In this document: piece after piece, positions 44,155-55,649 of the stretch
How the letters are laid out: every line of letters begins with the position of its first letter
How positions within the stretch are numbered: the stretch's first letter is position 1
From: Cercospora beticola
Lineage: Eukaryota > Ascomycota > Dothideomycetes > Mycosphaerellales > Mycosphaerellaceae
Length of the DNA stretch: 64,000 nt
NCBI RefSeq assembly: GCF_033473495.1
Contig: NC_088941.1
Span: forward strand, 1,364,001-1,428,000
Direction of reading: 5' to 3'
Notes under the pieces: model-generated
What the model was told of the DNA's origin: nothing
Seen by the model: only the letters and a program-made list of their open reading frames with translations
Databases searched by the model: none
Translations under genes and position numbers: made by a program

Positions 44155-44655
44155 TCACTCCTTGTCCACCTTCTTCCCATCCTCAATAACCATATACTCG
44201 TCCCCCACCAACATCCTCATCTCCCCTTCTACCATAAAATTCTCATGATCCGGACTCAACGCCTTACTCGCAGGATCATACATGAACTTGGCCCAATCCT
44301 TAAAATCCCGAAACACAAACGTGCAAATCGCATCGTAATCCGCCATGGCAGCTTTTCCATGTAGCATGTCCGCCATAATTTTTCGGTCGCGCGATAAGCA
44401 GTACGTCTAGAAAACAAATGAATGAACAACAAATCATCGCAGGTGAAGCGCTTCGGAAGTGGGGCGCGGACATACAAGACTATACGTTATGATCTTATGC
44501 TTAATCAAAACATCCGCAGCCATTTGTGCATGTTTGTGATTATAATGCTCGATGAAATCCTCGTCGCTCATGCCCGGTTTCTTCTTCACAAGTATGGTGA
44601 CTTTGGTGACTTTGCGGAAACCCGTCGTGTTGGGGTAGCCGGCTTCCAAGACCAT
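44155..44655 (-). CDS. EthD-domain dimeric alpha/beta-barrel protein
   Basis: Two exons on the minus strand, 44655-44476 and 44406-44155, with a 69-nt phase-0 intron (GTATGTCC...GTTTTCTAG); 143 aa. The fold begins VTKVTILVKKKPGMSDEDFI then EHYNHKHAQMAADVLI, with the His-rich EthD helix, and after splicing continues LTYCLSRDRKIMADMLHGKA, ADYDAICTFVFRDFKDWAKF and EGEMRMLVGDEYMVIEDG. EthD proteins are small stress-responsive barrels; fungal relatives include accessory enzymes of polyketide pathways such as decarboxylases and cyclases. No such pathway genes lie nearby, so the role here is unknown. The gene converges with the p24 gene across 146 bp. Confidence 0.8.
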
Positions 44656-44848
44656 GATTGGCCGACTTGTCGTTCCTTTGACCTAGAGTACCTAGCAGAG
44701 GGGTGGAAAAGTGGATGATTGCAGTGATACGTTGTTCTTTCTTGTGAAATGTGGTCTTCGATTATGCTCGGGTACCTGCAGAGAGGAGCGGGCAAGAAGC
44801 TATCTACGGCTGGATCCCCATGTCCCGATCAGTCGCTCTGTAGCGGGA

Positions 44849-46536
44849 TTAGTCCCCGAATGGATCCCCGAAACGCGATGCTTTCTCTCGCTTCCTCAGC
44901 TCAGGCTCCGCAGGTCTACTCGTTTGCACCCTAGATGCCGCAGTCCATGTCGATGTTGCAGAGATATCCGATGCGTTCTCTCTCGTTCTGTGCTCAGCCT
45001 CCACAAGTCTACTAATTTGCATCCTCGATGCCGCAGTCCATGTCGACGTTGCAGACATGCTCGCTGCTGTAGACGCTCCAGACCGAATTGGCGGACCGCC
45101 ATTCTCCTCCGATCGCTTTTGTGGTCCAGGCGTAGGCGAAGCGTTCCAACGACGCAGGTATGGCGTCTTGTTCGACGCCAGGTTCCTTTTCTCTGGCGAC
45201 AGGAATATGTCTACTGGAGCTGGGCTTTTCAAAGGACTTCCATCCTCTGAGTCGGATGCAAGATCTCCCTTTTGATTGACGTGCGTGGAGCCAAAGTCGA
45301 CATCGAGAGGTACTTCCGATACCATGCGCACTTCCAGGGGAGTGCATGGGGACGAGTGACGCGCTTCGAAGGGACTTCTGGCCAGAATCTGCTTCACAGG
45401 CGACGGAAGCTGGTCAAAGCTCGGAAGACTCGCACAGATATCGGGGCGGCGCCTGACAGTAATGGGGACTGCACAACGTATTGTTGTCTCGTACCTAGTG
45501 CCGCCAGGGTAGAATTGTGTGACCAAGGCCACTATATCCAAAGACATGGTGTAGACATCAAGCCGTCGAGCTCCGACTTGCGAGGCCAATACACCGGGAA
45601 TTATTCCTCGGAAGCATCTTTGGTCCAAATCCTACCGGAGCCATTGATGGTCATTTTGTCCATTTTGGCCAACAAAATATGCGATTTCCACGTTCGTCAT
45701 CGCCGAAAAAGGTCGGTTCCAGGCCATCGAAGGCTTGAGCGAGAAGGTGCTGTACTCTGCAACCACGTTCTGCAGATTATGGAACGTCACCATTGGCGGA
45801 AACCAGGCATAATGGCAGTGCAGCTTGATGCTAGACCCGAAAAACCAGCTTCCTCGCACCTCGAACGTCACTTCCAGGCTCGGCAGCCTGCCTCGCTCAT
45901 ATCGCCAGCAATCACGTGACAGCACAAAGTCCGTTACGCTGGCGGGGCTGATGCTTCTGAATCCAGTCGAGCTTCCGAGCTCCTCGATAATGTCAGTCAC
46001 GATGCTAGAAATCGTGATGGTAACAGGGAGCGTTCCGAGATCGCGCAGGAAGGTATCAAATCGTGCCAAGAGCGAGTCGGCGTTGTGTTGTTGTGCTGCG
46101 CAGTATTAGCGCAAGATTAGAAGCCAGCAAAACTGTACGTACAAAGCTTCTCGACTTCCTTCTCAAGGAATGCCTCGACGACAATGAATGCCGTTTCTTG
46201 AGCAATGGCACGCTGAAACGCCTGTTCGCAGAGAAACACCTCCTTGGCAGCCGACAAATCGGAGAACCTCCACGTATTGATGATGTCTCTGTCGAATATA
46301 AGCGCCTTTTCCTCGGTACGGCGCTCCCCTCGGAGAAGGGTATTCCCCGCTTGGCCTCGACCTTCCTGGGCTCGTGGATAGCCTTGACTCCGAGTATAGG
46401 AGCTATGCACAGGCATGTAGCAGTCAACGGGCGAGTTTCGCGACGGGCCAATGGCGCCGGAAGGGTGGATATCGAGGTGATTGCTGAGGAACTCCACCAC
46501 ACTATCAAAGTGCGCGCCGTCCACGTGGGTATCCAT
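44849..46536 (-). CDS. Unrecognised protein, spliced, with an in-frame TAG in the middle
   Basis: Minus strand. Exon A, 46536-46143 (MDTHVDGAHFDSVVEFLSNH...EKEVEKL), joins exon B at 46095 by a 47-nt intron (GTACGTAC...CTGCGCAG) to read EKLSQQHNADSLLARFDTFL. Exon B reaches a TAG at 45634-45632 (WLR-stop), and the same frame then stays open to a TAA at 44849. Two readings fit. A 141-nt intron from 45635 (GTAGGA) to 45495 (CACTAG) gives 499 aa in total with WLR joined to YETTIRCAVP; or the stop is real and the protein ends at 45632. The intron's donor and branch site are weak. The C-terminal part is Ser/Pro-rich and contains a 31-residue direct duplication around SATSTWTAASR (93 bp apart, about 44900-45060). 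No family is recognised. It lies 163 bp downstream of the kinase gene on the same strand. Confidence 0.55.
44872..45062. repeat. Two-copy 93-bp direct duplication within a coding region
   Basis: CAGTCCATGTCGATGTTGCA at 44941 recurs with one change at 45034, and the flanking sequence matches over most of the 93-bp unit. The period is 31 codons, so the frame is kept and the duplication is expressed as a repeated SATSTWTAASR-containing peptide. Confidence 0.75.
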
Positions 46537-46646
46537 ACTGAAGATATTGATGACTCTGCCGTGCGAAAAATCTCTGCGTGGTGCGGATATTGATGCAGGT
46601 TGGCTGGGATGGGTGTCGGTTGCCAGAGAGACACAGCCACTTCGAC

Positions 46647-46684
46647 CCTTCCCTCACTGCACAGCTCCTTCCCTCACTGCACAG
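46647..46684. repeat. 18-bp direct repeat downstream of the kinase gene
   Basis: CCTTCCCTCACTGCACAG occurs twice, 20 bp apart, between the kinase stop codon and the next gene's start. It may affect 3'-end formation or simply be slippage. Confidence 0.6.
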
Positions 46685-46699
46685 TTCTCTCCTTCAGAT

Positions 46700-48043
46700 T
46701 CAGACTGCATCCATGGCTGCTCTTGTGCTGAGCTTCTCATTCTTGTTGCCCAGTCTGCTAATTTGCAGGAACGCATCACAGCCCCAGCCTTCCAAGCTGT
46801 GGACCTGGAGGCTGCCCGCCCAGTACTCCGCATAGATCTTGCTCATGGGGAGGCCCATGCCGAGCTTCAGCTCAGGTGGTCTGACGGATAGTGTCGCCAA
46901 TGAGTTCCCAAATCTTTCACCAGGATGCTTGCCCTTTCTGTCGACTTCTTCTGGCGTCTTCAGCTCTTGCATCGTTGCCGCAAGACGTGGAACTTGTCCA
47001 AGATTCTGCAATCTGTTCGTGCGACGTGGACCCTTCGCAAATGACCAGAGGTACGGCAACACCTCGCGATCGACGCCACCACCTTGATCAGAGATGCGAA
47101 TGATGACATGCTGGGCAGCTTCGCAGATGAGAACTTCAATTGGCGGCGGATTGTCAAGTCCTTTCTGTTCGACAACTGCCTGGATGCTGTTTCTGAGCAG
47201 CTCACCGACAATGTATTCCAGATGTGAGGGGATGTACGGGAAAGTGGTATCCAGATGACCTTGGATTACCACCTCTGGAATCGCAACTTGAGGGCCATAG
47301 GCCTTGCGAACAAGCTCTCTGGCGGTTGAAGCACACTTTTCTACCACCTCCTTTGCTTTGCATTTAAGAAATATCTCACCGACAAACTCGTCTTCTGGGG
47401 AAGTGAGGGGCTTTTTCGCGTTTGGAAAGTGCCATGGCGAGTGGAAGGTCTCAGTCAACGCCAGATGTTGCTCGGCAATGACTCGGCGACTGATTCTAGA
47501 GCGTAGCAGCGTTCTCATGAAGCGATCACATTCCTCACTACTGACTGCGTTCTGTATCTCTAGAATTCCCATGGCCAATTGAGGAATGACAGACAAATGG
47601 TCCTTGAGCGTGGAGGTGATGACCTCACAGAAGTCGTCGTTCTCATCTAAAGTGCGAATGGGAGGCACCTTCCGGATCTTCTCGAAGGCGTCGTAGTACA
47701 GTTCGTAGACATGACTGATATGCTGGTTCGTCACGGCCGAATACGGCAGAGTTTGCATGTTCCGCAATCTGTGGGCGAGTCTTGTGGGCAGCTCCAGACG
47801 AACGTAGTTGGCCGAGCTCAGCAGCCGTTCTTCTGTCAAAGTGCGTCCAAAAAAGCTCAGTTGGCGCAAGCTGATGGGTCTTGCCTCGCGGGAGACCCAT
47901 TCATCGAGGACATTCGAGGGGCGCCATGGAGGTGGAACTGTGCCGGGCGGCGAGAATTTTGCCAATGGGGTGGCTGCAGTGGTGTACAATCTGGCACAGC
48001 GATACGGACGTACAAGACCCAGTCTCGTAATGGCCACTGCCAT
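46700..48043 (-). CDS. Mitochondrial pyruvate/branched-chain ketoacid dehydrogenase kinase
   Basis: Single exon on the minus strand, 447 aa from ATG 48043; the frame reaches back to a GTG at 48124. The start MAVAITRLGLVRPYRCARLY is a basic, hydroxylated mitochondrial presequence. The kinase has the mitochondrial-protein-kinase layout. An N-terminal four-helix domain includes ARPISLRQLSFFGR and the conserved SRISRRVIAEQHLAL (His of the family motif). A GHKL ATPase domain follows with N-box ELLRNSIQAVVE, G1 box ISDQGGGVDRE and G2 box LGMGLPMSKIYAEYWAG. These kinases phosphorylate and inactivate pyruvate dehydrogenase or the branched-chain dehydrogenase in the matrix. The C-terminus has an insert of about 40 residues between the G1 and G2 boxes (GKHPGERFGNS...). 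Which substrate it serves is not settled. Confidence 0.88.
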   Translation of the reverse strand: MAVAITRLGLVRPYRCARLYTTAATPLAKFSPPGTVPPPWRPSNVLDEWVSREARPISLRQLSFFGRTLTEERLLSSANYVRLELPTRLAHRLRNMQTLPYSAVTNQHISHVYELYYDAFEKIRKVPPIRTLDENDDFCEVITSTLKDHLSVIPQLAMGILEIQNAVSSEECDRFMRTLLRSRISRRVIAEQHLALTETFHSPWHFPNAKKPLTSPEDEFVGEIFLKCKAKEVVEKCASTARELVRKAYGPQVAIPEVVIQGHLDTTFPYIPSHLEYIVGELLRNSIQAVVEQKGLDNPPPIEVLICEAAQHVIIRISDQGGGVDREVLPYLWSFAKGPRRTNRLQNLGQVPRLAATMQELKTPEEVDRKGKHPGERFGNSLATLSVRPPELKLGMGLPMSKIYAEYWAGSLQVHSLEGWGCDAFLQISRLGNKNEKLSTRAAMDAV

Positions 48044-48932
48044 GCTCCAGACACAGCGTGCTCGAGATGTGGTGCGAGTCGAGGTTTGAGAGCTACTGAG
48101 AGCGCTCACCGCGTTCTGGAACACGCGAGGCGAAAGACAAAAGTCGCTGCATCGACACGAAATCTGTCACGGAATGTCCGCGGGAGACAGAATCAGACGT
48201 GCAAGCCGTTTGTTCGATGGTGTTCTCAACTTGACCAAACTATACGGCGATGTTTCTCGATGCACCTGACAGTGCTTTCAGGCGAATTGAGCAACAGGGC
48301 AAGTGACATGGCGCAGATGGCGAGCAGATCGCAGCAACGTGAGATGGAGCACAAGGTGGGGCAATTTTAAGCCTCACGGAGCCACGAATGCCTGAAATGG
48401 AGGTTCCTTGCTTGAAGCTGCTGAAGCGACTGACAACAGGACGCACAAGGCCGGCTGACAAACAGAGCAGGACTGCACGACGGCGAAGTGAATGCATCGC
48501 GGCTGACATGTGAAAAGGCGCGACGGAGCAGCAGACCTGCCCTTTCCCTCCCGCCGTGACAGTCCGCTACGATCCGTGACGTATTCGCGCTGCGGCTTTG
48601 CTCTGTCTCCGCCAAACACTGCTGCGAGCTGCTTGTCGGGCGTTGCTGCTGCTGTTGCTGCTGGCTGGCCTGCCTTCCAGACGTCGTCTCTTCATCTCGA
48701 GCACCCAGGCCACCGCGCATTCACCCATCCACCGCCCCGTCCACCCCCTCCCCTCCCCCCATTCACCACCGACACGCCTGCGCTGGCGCATCGGCTTTGT
48801 CTTGCCGCACGTGCCATTTGTCATTCCCAGCAGCAAACTGTGCCTGTTGCTTGCTTGCACACATCGAAAGTTTCTCGTTGCTCGCAGCTTGCGCAGGCTG
48901 CAGGCATCGCCCACTGCTAGCTGTTCGCCATC
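48044..48932. other. Divergent intergenic region, kinase / UBP15
   Basis: About 890 bp between divergent starts. Low-complexity GCTGCTGCT and CCACCCCCTCCCCT runs lie near 48640-48770. No gene is recognised. Confidence 0.45.
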
Positions 48933-51900
48933 ATGGACAACGTACGTACACTTCGCCAACCCCCATCTGCCTGTGGAACGAGCATTCTTCCTGTGCTCCG
49001 GCGCCATTCTAACACGAGTGCACAACGCTGACGTAAGGACGTGTGACAGCTGGGTAGCGACATGCTGCTGGACTCCGACTACGACGAGAAACACCTCACC
49101 CCTACCGACGACATTGACAACGTCGCCATCATATCACCCGACGACGCCGACAGTATGGTCGACGATCCCGACCCGGCCTCACTGCCGGCCGAGCCGCTTG
49201 CCGATGACCACGAAGCGATGTTGGCTCGTTGGATGCCCCCGCTGCCCGATCAAGAGACTGAAGCAGAGGCATGGCACAGTTGGGATATTGTAGATTGGGT
49301 CAAACAACCAAAGCGAGCGCATGGGCCCACATTTACCTGTGGCGGGCATCCGTGGCGAGTGCTGTTCTTTCCTGCCGGCAATTCAGCGTCAGAGAGCGTG
49401 TCGTTCTATCTCGAGCAAGGCTTTGAGGAGGACAATGGACAGAAGCCACCCGAGGGTTGGTATGCATGTGCACAGTTCATGCTGGTGCTATCCAACCCCA
49501 ACGACCCATCCATCTACATCCACCATGAAGCCAATCATCGATTCACAGCAGACGAGGGCGACTGGGGCTTCACAAGATTTGCGGATAAGAACCGGATATT
49601 TGCGCCCAAGTTCGATGGCCGTGAACGACCGCTCGTTGAAAATGGATGCGCCAGGATGACTGCCTATGTGCGAGTGCTCAAGGATCCCACTGGAGTGTTG
49701 TGGCACAACTTCATCAATTACGACAGCAAGAAGGAGACTGGAATGGTTGGCCTCCGCAATCAAGGAGCCACCTGCTACTTGAACTCGCTGCTGCAGTCGC
49801 TCTATTTGACCGGAGCCTTCCGCAAGGCAGTATACCAGATACCAACAGAAACCCCACAGGAGCGAGAATCCTCGAATTCGGCATACATGCTGCAGCGGTT
49901 ATTCTACAGCTTACAGGCCGACCAAGTTGCCGTGTCGACTAACGAACTCACGCGATCTTTTGGTTGGGAAAGCAGGCAGATATTTGAGCAGCAAGACGTC
50001 CAGGAATTGTCCCGCATTCTCATGGAGAAACTGGAAGCACGCATGAAGGGCACTGAGGCTGAGAACGCACTCGAGCAAATGTTTGTGGGTAAGATGAAGA
50101 CCTACCTCCGGTGCATCAACGTCGAGTACGAGTCCAGCCGAATCGAGGACTTCTGGGATTTGCAACTGAATGTATCCGGCTGCAAAGGCTTGCATGATAG
50201 TTTCAAGGACTACATTCAGGTTGAGACTTTAGAGGGCGACAACAAGTATGCTGCTGAAGGCTTTGGACTTCAAGACGCAAAGAAAGGCGTCATATTTGAG
50301 AGCTTCCCCAATGTCCTTCACTTGCAGCTGAAACGCTTCGAGTACGACTTCCAACGAGATGCCATGATGAAAGTTAACGACCGATACGAATTCCCGGAAG
50401 TCTTCGATGCATCACCGTACCTGGATGAGGCGGCAGACAAGTCAGAGCCATACGTATATCACCTTCATGGCGTCCTCGTCCACTCTGGTGATCTCAATGC
50501 TGGCCACTATTACGCTTTCCTCAAGCCAGAGAAGAACGGGCAGTTCTTCCGATTCGACGATGATCGAGTCACTCGTGCAACCAAGCGCGAAGCCATTGAT
50601 GATAACTTTGGTGGTGACTACCAAAGCGTGAACGGTGTGCAGAAAGGACAGAACCCGTACACTCGACAGTGGTCCACGAAGCGATCCAACAACGCATACA
50701 TGTTGGTCTACATCCGCGAGAGCCGTCTTGATCAGATACTCCTACCCGAAGACCAAGTCAGCCCCCCGGAGCATCTCCCGATCAAATTGAAGGAGGAACG
50801 CTTACAGGCCGAGCGCCGCCGCAAGGAAAAAGAAGAAGCCCATCTCTACATGAACGTGTTCGTTGCAACTGTTGAAAACTTCAAACTGCACGACGGCCAG
50901 GATTTGATACCCTGGACGGACGATGCAACCAATCCTGCCGCACCGTCTATCCATCGCCTTCTGAGAAGCATGACCGTTCGAGATTTCACCAAATTTGTCG
51001 CTGAACAAAAAGGAGTCGATGCCGACCTGATCAGACCCTGGATAATGGTCAATCGACAAAATGGGACTGTACGCCCTGATCACCCGCTAATGTGGGCCGA
51101 TATGACGCTACAAGAGGCCGCCGATAAGTTCAGCACGCGAACGTCTGGCTTCAGAGTCTTCATGGAGCAGACAGAACGAGACGAAGATGGAAAGCCAATC
51201 TGGCAGCTGGACGACGAGTCACTTTCCTCGCCTGGTGCCAACGGCGTCCAATCTTCGACAAAACCTATCATCTTGTTCTTGAAACACTTCGATGTGGATA
51301 GGCAGGAGTTACACGGTGTTGGCCACATCTACATGAACCCGTCCGACCGAGCGCAAGATCTGGCAGGCCCCATCATGGCCATGATGGGCTGGCAGCCTGG
51401 GGAGGTGAGTCTCGAGCTCTTTGAGGAGATCAAGCAAAACTACATCGAGCCTATGAAGCCCAAGAATACTCTGGTCGCCTCGGAGATTCAAGATGGCGAC
51501 ATTATCTGTTTCCAGCGGAGCCTGTCGGAGGCCGAACAGAGCGCGATTCGCCAGACCAACCCAACTGCATGCCTTACTGCACCCACCTTCTACGACTTCC
51601 TGTTGAACCGACTTTTCGTCAACTTCACGCCGAAGTCATTTGTGAACCTGCAGCTGCGCAACGAGGAGGATGCGCAATTCCAGCTCGCACTCTCCAAGAA
51701 AGATACGTACGATGCACTCGCGCACAAGGTTGCCGATTATCTTTCCTCCAAGAATGAAACCACGATCGAGCCCTCACATCTGCGATTCACCACGACCAAT
51801 GTTCAGTCTGGTAAGCCACGTGCTGTGGTGAAGAGACAGCAGAACACCACGGTCAATCATATCCTCATGGGCAACAATGGCTACGGCAGCTACGGCTATA

Positions 51901-52632
51901 CAGCGACGCAGGCTCCAGATCATCTCTATTACGAAGTACTGGAAATGAGTTTGACAGACCTGGAACAACGCAAAAACGTGCGTATCATCTGGCTCACTGA
52001 AGGCATCCAGAAAGAAGAGCCATTCGATCTGCTGCTCCACAAACAGGCCAACTTCAGTGATGTGTCTGGAGCCCTACAGCAACGCGCAAGTCTTCCCGAC
52101 GAGATCGTGGACCAGATCCGCTTCTACGAAGTTCACAGTAACAAGGTGTACAAGGTTCTACCTCCTTCACATGGTGTCATTGCACTAAACGAGTTCATGA
52201 GCGTGTATGCTGAGCGAATTCCGGAAGAGGAGTCACAGGCGGATCCAGACAACGGTGACCGATTGATGTATTGCTTTCACTTCGAGAAGGAGCCATCCAA
52301 AGCGCATGGAGTGCCGTTCATATTCCTCATGAAGGCAGGCGAAATTTTCAAGGAGACCAAAGAGCGAATCTCGAAGCGAACAGGTCTGAAGGGCAAGAAC
52401 CTAGAGAAGGTCAAGTTCGCTGTGATCAAAGGCGGCCAAGTCTACAGCAGACCTGTGTGGATCGCAGACGGTAAGTCTTCCCTGAAACTCAATCTCGTAT
52501 GTTTCAAAAGCTAACATATTCACAGATGACATCCTCTCTGACAAGCTCGGACCTGAAGATCATCTGGGACTGGAGCACCCCAACCGTAATCGCCAGAACT
52601 GGGGACGTTACGAAAGCCTCAACATTCGATGA
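48933..52632 (+). CDS. UBP15: USP7/Ubp15-type ubiquitin carboxyl-terminal hydrolase
   Basis: Proposed exons: 48933-48941 (9 nt, MDN), 49050-52470 and 52526-52632, with introns of 108 and 55 nt; 1178 aa. The tiny first exon ends in a strong GTACGT donor, and the acceptor is GTGTGACAG; a start at ATG 49062 inside exon 2 is the alternative. The last exon adds DDILSDKLGPEDHLGLEHPN and ends RNWGRYESLNIR-like (here NRQNWGRYESLNIR), the family's usual tail. Domains: MATH/TRAF-like (about 75-215, substrate binding), then the USP catalytic core with the Cys box GLRNQGATCYLNSLLQSLY (C245 with the MDN start, 238 from 49062) and His box LNAGHYYAFLKP (H489 or 482), followed by RFDDDRV. USP7-type ubiquitin-like repeats make up the C-terminal half. 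In yeasts these enzymes act in peroxisome, cell-cycle and endocytic control. Confidence 0.92.
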
Positions 52633-54242
52633 AGGGATGCAAACCACGAGATTCATGACTGCTTGGGGTACGGGTGTACAGCTACGAAGCGCTACAATTC
52701 AGCGAGCGAGCGAGCGATCGAAGGTTCAAGGTCGGAAAAGGTTTGGAGTCGTGCAGTAGACTCATAATTGCGACGATAGATGACTTGTGGGCTTCAAAGA
52801 GGGTCATTTTCAAATTTTGTTCTTGCGAGCGGGTCTTTAGCGCGTGCATCGAGCCATTCTGTGCTTTCAGTAGCTCAGAAGGCATAGCTGGTAGGCAGAC
52901 GGACAGCGCAGCGTTGCTTTGAAGCGTCGTTCACTTGGGCGCGCTTGCGTCTTCTGTCTTGCAGACTACCGGTCAAAGAAATTCTAGAGAGCGGGTGAGA
53001 AGCATAGGCCAGGCATATGCATGTACTCTATGCGAAGAAGTTGTTTCCAACATGCCCTCTCTCTCTTCCACTTCACAGCACCTTGGGAAATACTAACCTC
53101 ACGTCACGCCGACTTTCACTTGCCATCTATTCCCGCGATCCAGAGTCCGAGCATGTTCCTATCCGGAATTCATCCTTTTCTCTCCCCAGCGGCGCGGCCC
53201 CTCTTTCCAGCTTCGCCCATTATGGTCATGACCAGAGAAAGAAAGAACTTCCTTCTCGAAGCCTTCCACCGACTTACTCATAACAGCAATCGTCGCCGTA
53301 CAGCTCTACACCCCTTAGCTCCCGCACCTCACGAATCCAATCACTCGTCTCTCGACGCGGACACGTGGCCAAGGAAGGTAACATTCTGGAAGAATGGGCG
53401 CCAGCCGTAAGCCAGCAAGGCCGAAAAATGATGCAAGCAGCGCAGGTCCGCAAGGTTGGATTTTTGTTGGCGCCGGAACTGTATACGGCGACTCGTATCG
53501 GAATGGCTGCCGCGACGAGCTTTGTTGGTCGTATTGCCTAGTTTGGGTTGTGCATGGGATGGAAGGGAGGATCATGGTATGTATGTGTTGTTGGTTTTGA
53601 GGAGTAGATGCTGTATGGAGGTGATGTGCCGATCGGGTCAGAGCCGCTTTTCGGCGGGTGAGCTGGATGGGGATATGAGTCCGATGGGATTTCGACATCA
53701 TGGGATATGATCCGATGATGGATTGAGATTTTGAAGGCAACTGCACAATCGGAGTAATCTATGCGCGTGGGGTGTGTTATTGTAGTGCAGCAGGATTCTT
53801 GTTCCCAGTCGTGACTGCCGTGTATGATTGATGGCAAGACTTCATGGTAAGAATTGAGTTTGGGAAAAGCGAAAGTCAAAAGTCAAATAATGCTAGTGTG
53901 TAGCTATCACTCGAGTATGCAGCTGAACATTTGTTTGTCTGTACAATATGTATACCGTTCTCATCACTGGCTGGTGCCTCGCGGTTCTTTCTGCTCTGCT
54001 GGAGCTTTCGACTGCGCCGCCTTGCACGCTGCAACTGCTTTCGTGCCCAGGCTTCCCTGCTACCGACTTGTTTCGACGCACTGTACAGAAAGAGTGTCTT
54101 CTCCGGTTGTATTTGTGCGACTCTCGCAAGCGATGCCGCGCTCAACGACTGGTATGATTAGTGATCGCAATAAATTAGATGCCGTATGCACGACTTTGCG
54201 CCGGATGCGATCCTTGGAAATTTCTCCGATATGCCATTCTCC
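52633..54242. other. Intergenic region, convergent 3' ends
   Basis: About 1.6 kb between UBP15 and the CAP10 gene. Short frames (for example 53315-53746 - and 53854-54402 +) have no family signature. No repeat or RNA gene is recognised. Confidence 0.5.
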
Positions 54243-55649
54243 TCATTGCTCGACTGCAGCGAAATCTAACATCTCCTCGCTGGAGAGCAGAAGGAATGTC
54301 TCGTACCTCAAACCACGTTTTACTTTCCCTGTACCGGGATCTTGCCATATATTCGCCTCTTCACTGACAGTACCGTACGCACGAACCAGCGCGCGCCAGT
54401 AGCAAGCTTCGGCAGCGGGTGTCAGGTATCGCTCTCGAAAAGTGCGAACGCTGTTGTCTGCAATCTCTTTCGCCTTGAGTGGGTTGGCGATGAGTTCCTC
54501 AATCTTTGGCGCCAGATCCGAGAAATCGCGCTCGACCTGAACGAAGTTTTGCTGCGGACCATCGGCAACGAGGAGATAGTGAAAGTGTTGGATGTACTGT
54601 AACTTGTGAGCAACAATGACCGATCGACATGCCTGTCGATACTTCAATGAAGCTGAGTAAGAGCGGCCTTCGACATGTGCGATGAACATGTACTTGCAGT
54701 GCTCATCAAGCGATAGGAAGTTCTGCTTGACGTCCCAGTTAATCTCCTTGACATCGCTCCATTCCTTTCCTCGTGCGGCATCCAGAAGTCCCCGCCTTAA
54801 CTTGGGTGTGAAGCTCAATTTGCCGCGCCATACAAGCTGAGGGTTCTTATCGACGAAGTTCATTCCTTCTTCGATAACGACCGCCTTTCGGATGACCTCG
54901 TCATATGGACCGACCTCATTGTTCTTCCCCTTGATGATGTTGTCCCAAGCCCAGAAGCCAAAATCGGGCACGAGGAAGAAGGACTGCTCGTGGGCTTTTC
55001 GCGCAACGACCCAAAGTGGTTCAGTCCGGCGACCTGTCACATCGGAGGCCTTGTCCTCGACCGAAAAGATGAATTCGACATTTGGTAGACTTCTGCGGTC
55101 GGCAATCCCAGCTACTGCTCGGTGTAATGAACTCAGGATAGCAACAACTTTTCTTCGGTGATCCTCGCCGGTGGACTTGGTCTGAAGGACGTACAAGTCG
55201 CCTTCATAGATCATCGCTCTCGTCATTCCATTCTTCATGTCGATATGATCAAGCATCGCAGCTGTGATTTTCGTCTGGCGTTTCTGCTGCCAGTACTGTG
55301 TACCCTGGAGAATGTCTTCGTAGAGGCCAGGAAAGGCTGCATTGCACTGTTGCTCACTCAGTCCGTCGTCTCGAGAATCTCGCCAATACTGATAATTCCA
55401 GGTTGAGTGGTCGCTTTCGTTGACCGCATATTGTTGCTCCAGACAAGACTGGCACTGAAACAGGGTGGCTTGCTGACATGTGGCGTGTCCCGCGGGTATG
55501 AGTTGGGTAAGGATGGCTGGTATATCGTCCTTGTCAGAATTCATGCCATACCATACGGTATATATAACGATTGCGGGCAGCAATACACTGGCCAGCAATA
55601 GAAGGCGCCATGCCCTCCCTGAAGGCTGAACGGCTACGCTGGCCAGCAT
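54243..55649 (-). CDS. CAP10-family glycosyltransferase (type II membrane protein)
   Basis: Single exon on the minus strand, 468 aa from ATG 55649; the frame extends to 55922 without a usable ATG. Residues 14-35 form a signal anchor (WRLLLLASVLLPAIVIYTVW), placing the catalytic part in the Golgi or ER lumen. The CAP10/DUF821 domain shows MTRAMIYEGDLYVLQTKSTG, the acidic segment VEFIFSVEDKASD, LVPDFGFWAWDN, VWRGKLSFTPKLRRGLLDAA and the sugar-nucleotide-binding end KYMFIAHVEGRSYSASLKYR followed by QACRSVIVAHKLQYIQHFHY. CAP10 relatives add xylose or glucose to polysaccharides or EGF-like domains; Cryptococcus Cap10 is needed for the capsule. The acceptor here is unknown; cell-wall or glycoprotein glycans are likely. 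Confidence 0.88.
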   Translation of the reverse strand: MLASVAVQPSGRAWRLLLLASVLLPAIVIYTVWYGMNSDKDDIPAILTQLIPAGHATCQQATLFQCQSCLEQQYAVNESDHSTWNYQYWRDSRDDGLSEQQCNAAFPGLYEDILQGTQYWQQKRQTKITAAMLDHIDMKNGMTRAMIYEGDLYVLQTKSTGEDHRRKVVAILSSLHRAVAGIADRRSLPNVEFIFSVEDKASDVTGRRTEPLWVVARKAHEQSFFLVPDFGFWAWDNIIKGKNNEVGPYDEVIRKAVVIEEGMNFVDKNPQLVWRGKLSFTPKLRRGLLDAARGKEWSDVKEINWDVKQNFLSLDEHCKYMFIAHVEGRSYSASLKYRQACRSVIVAHKLQYIQHFHYLLVADGPQQNFVQVERDFSDLAPKIEELIANPLKAKEIADNSVRTFRERYLTPAAEACYWRALVRAYGTVSEEANIWQDPGTGKVKRGLRYETFLLLSSEEMLDFAAVEQ

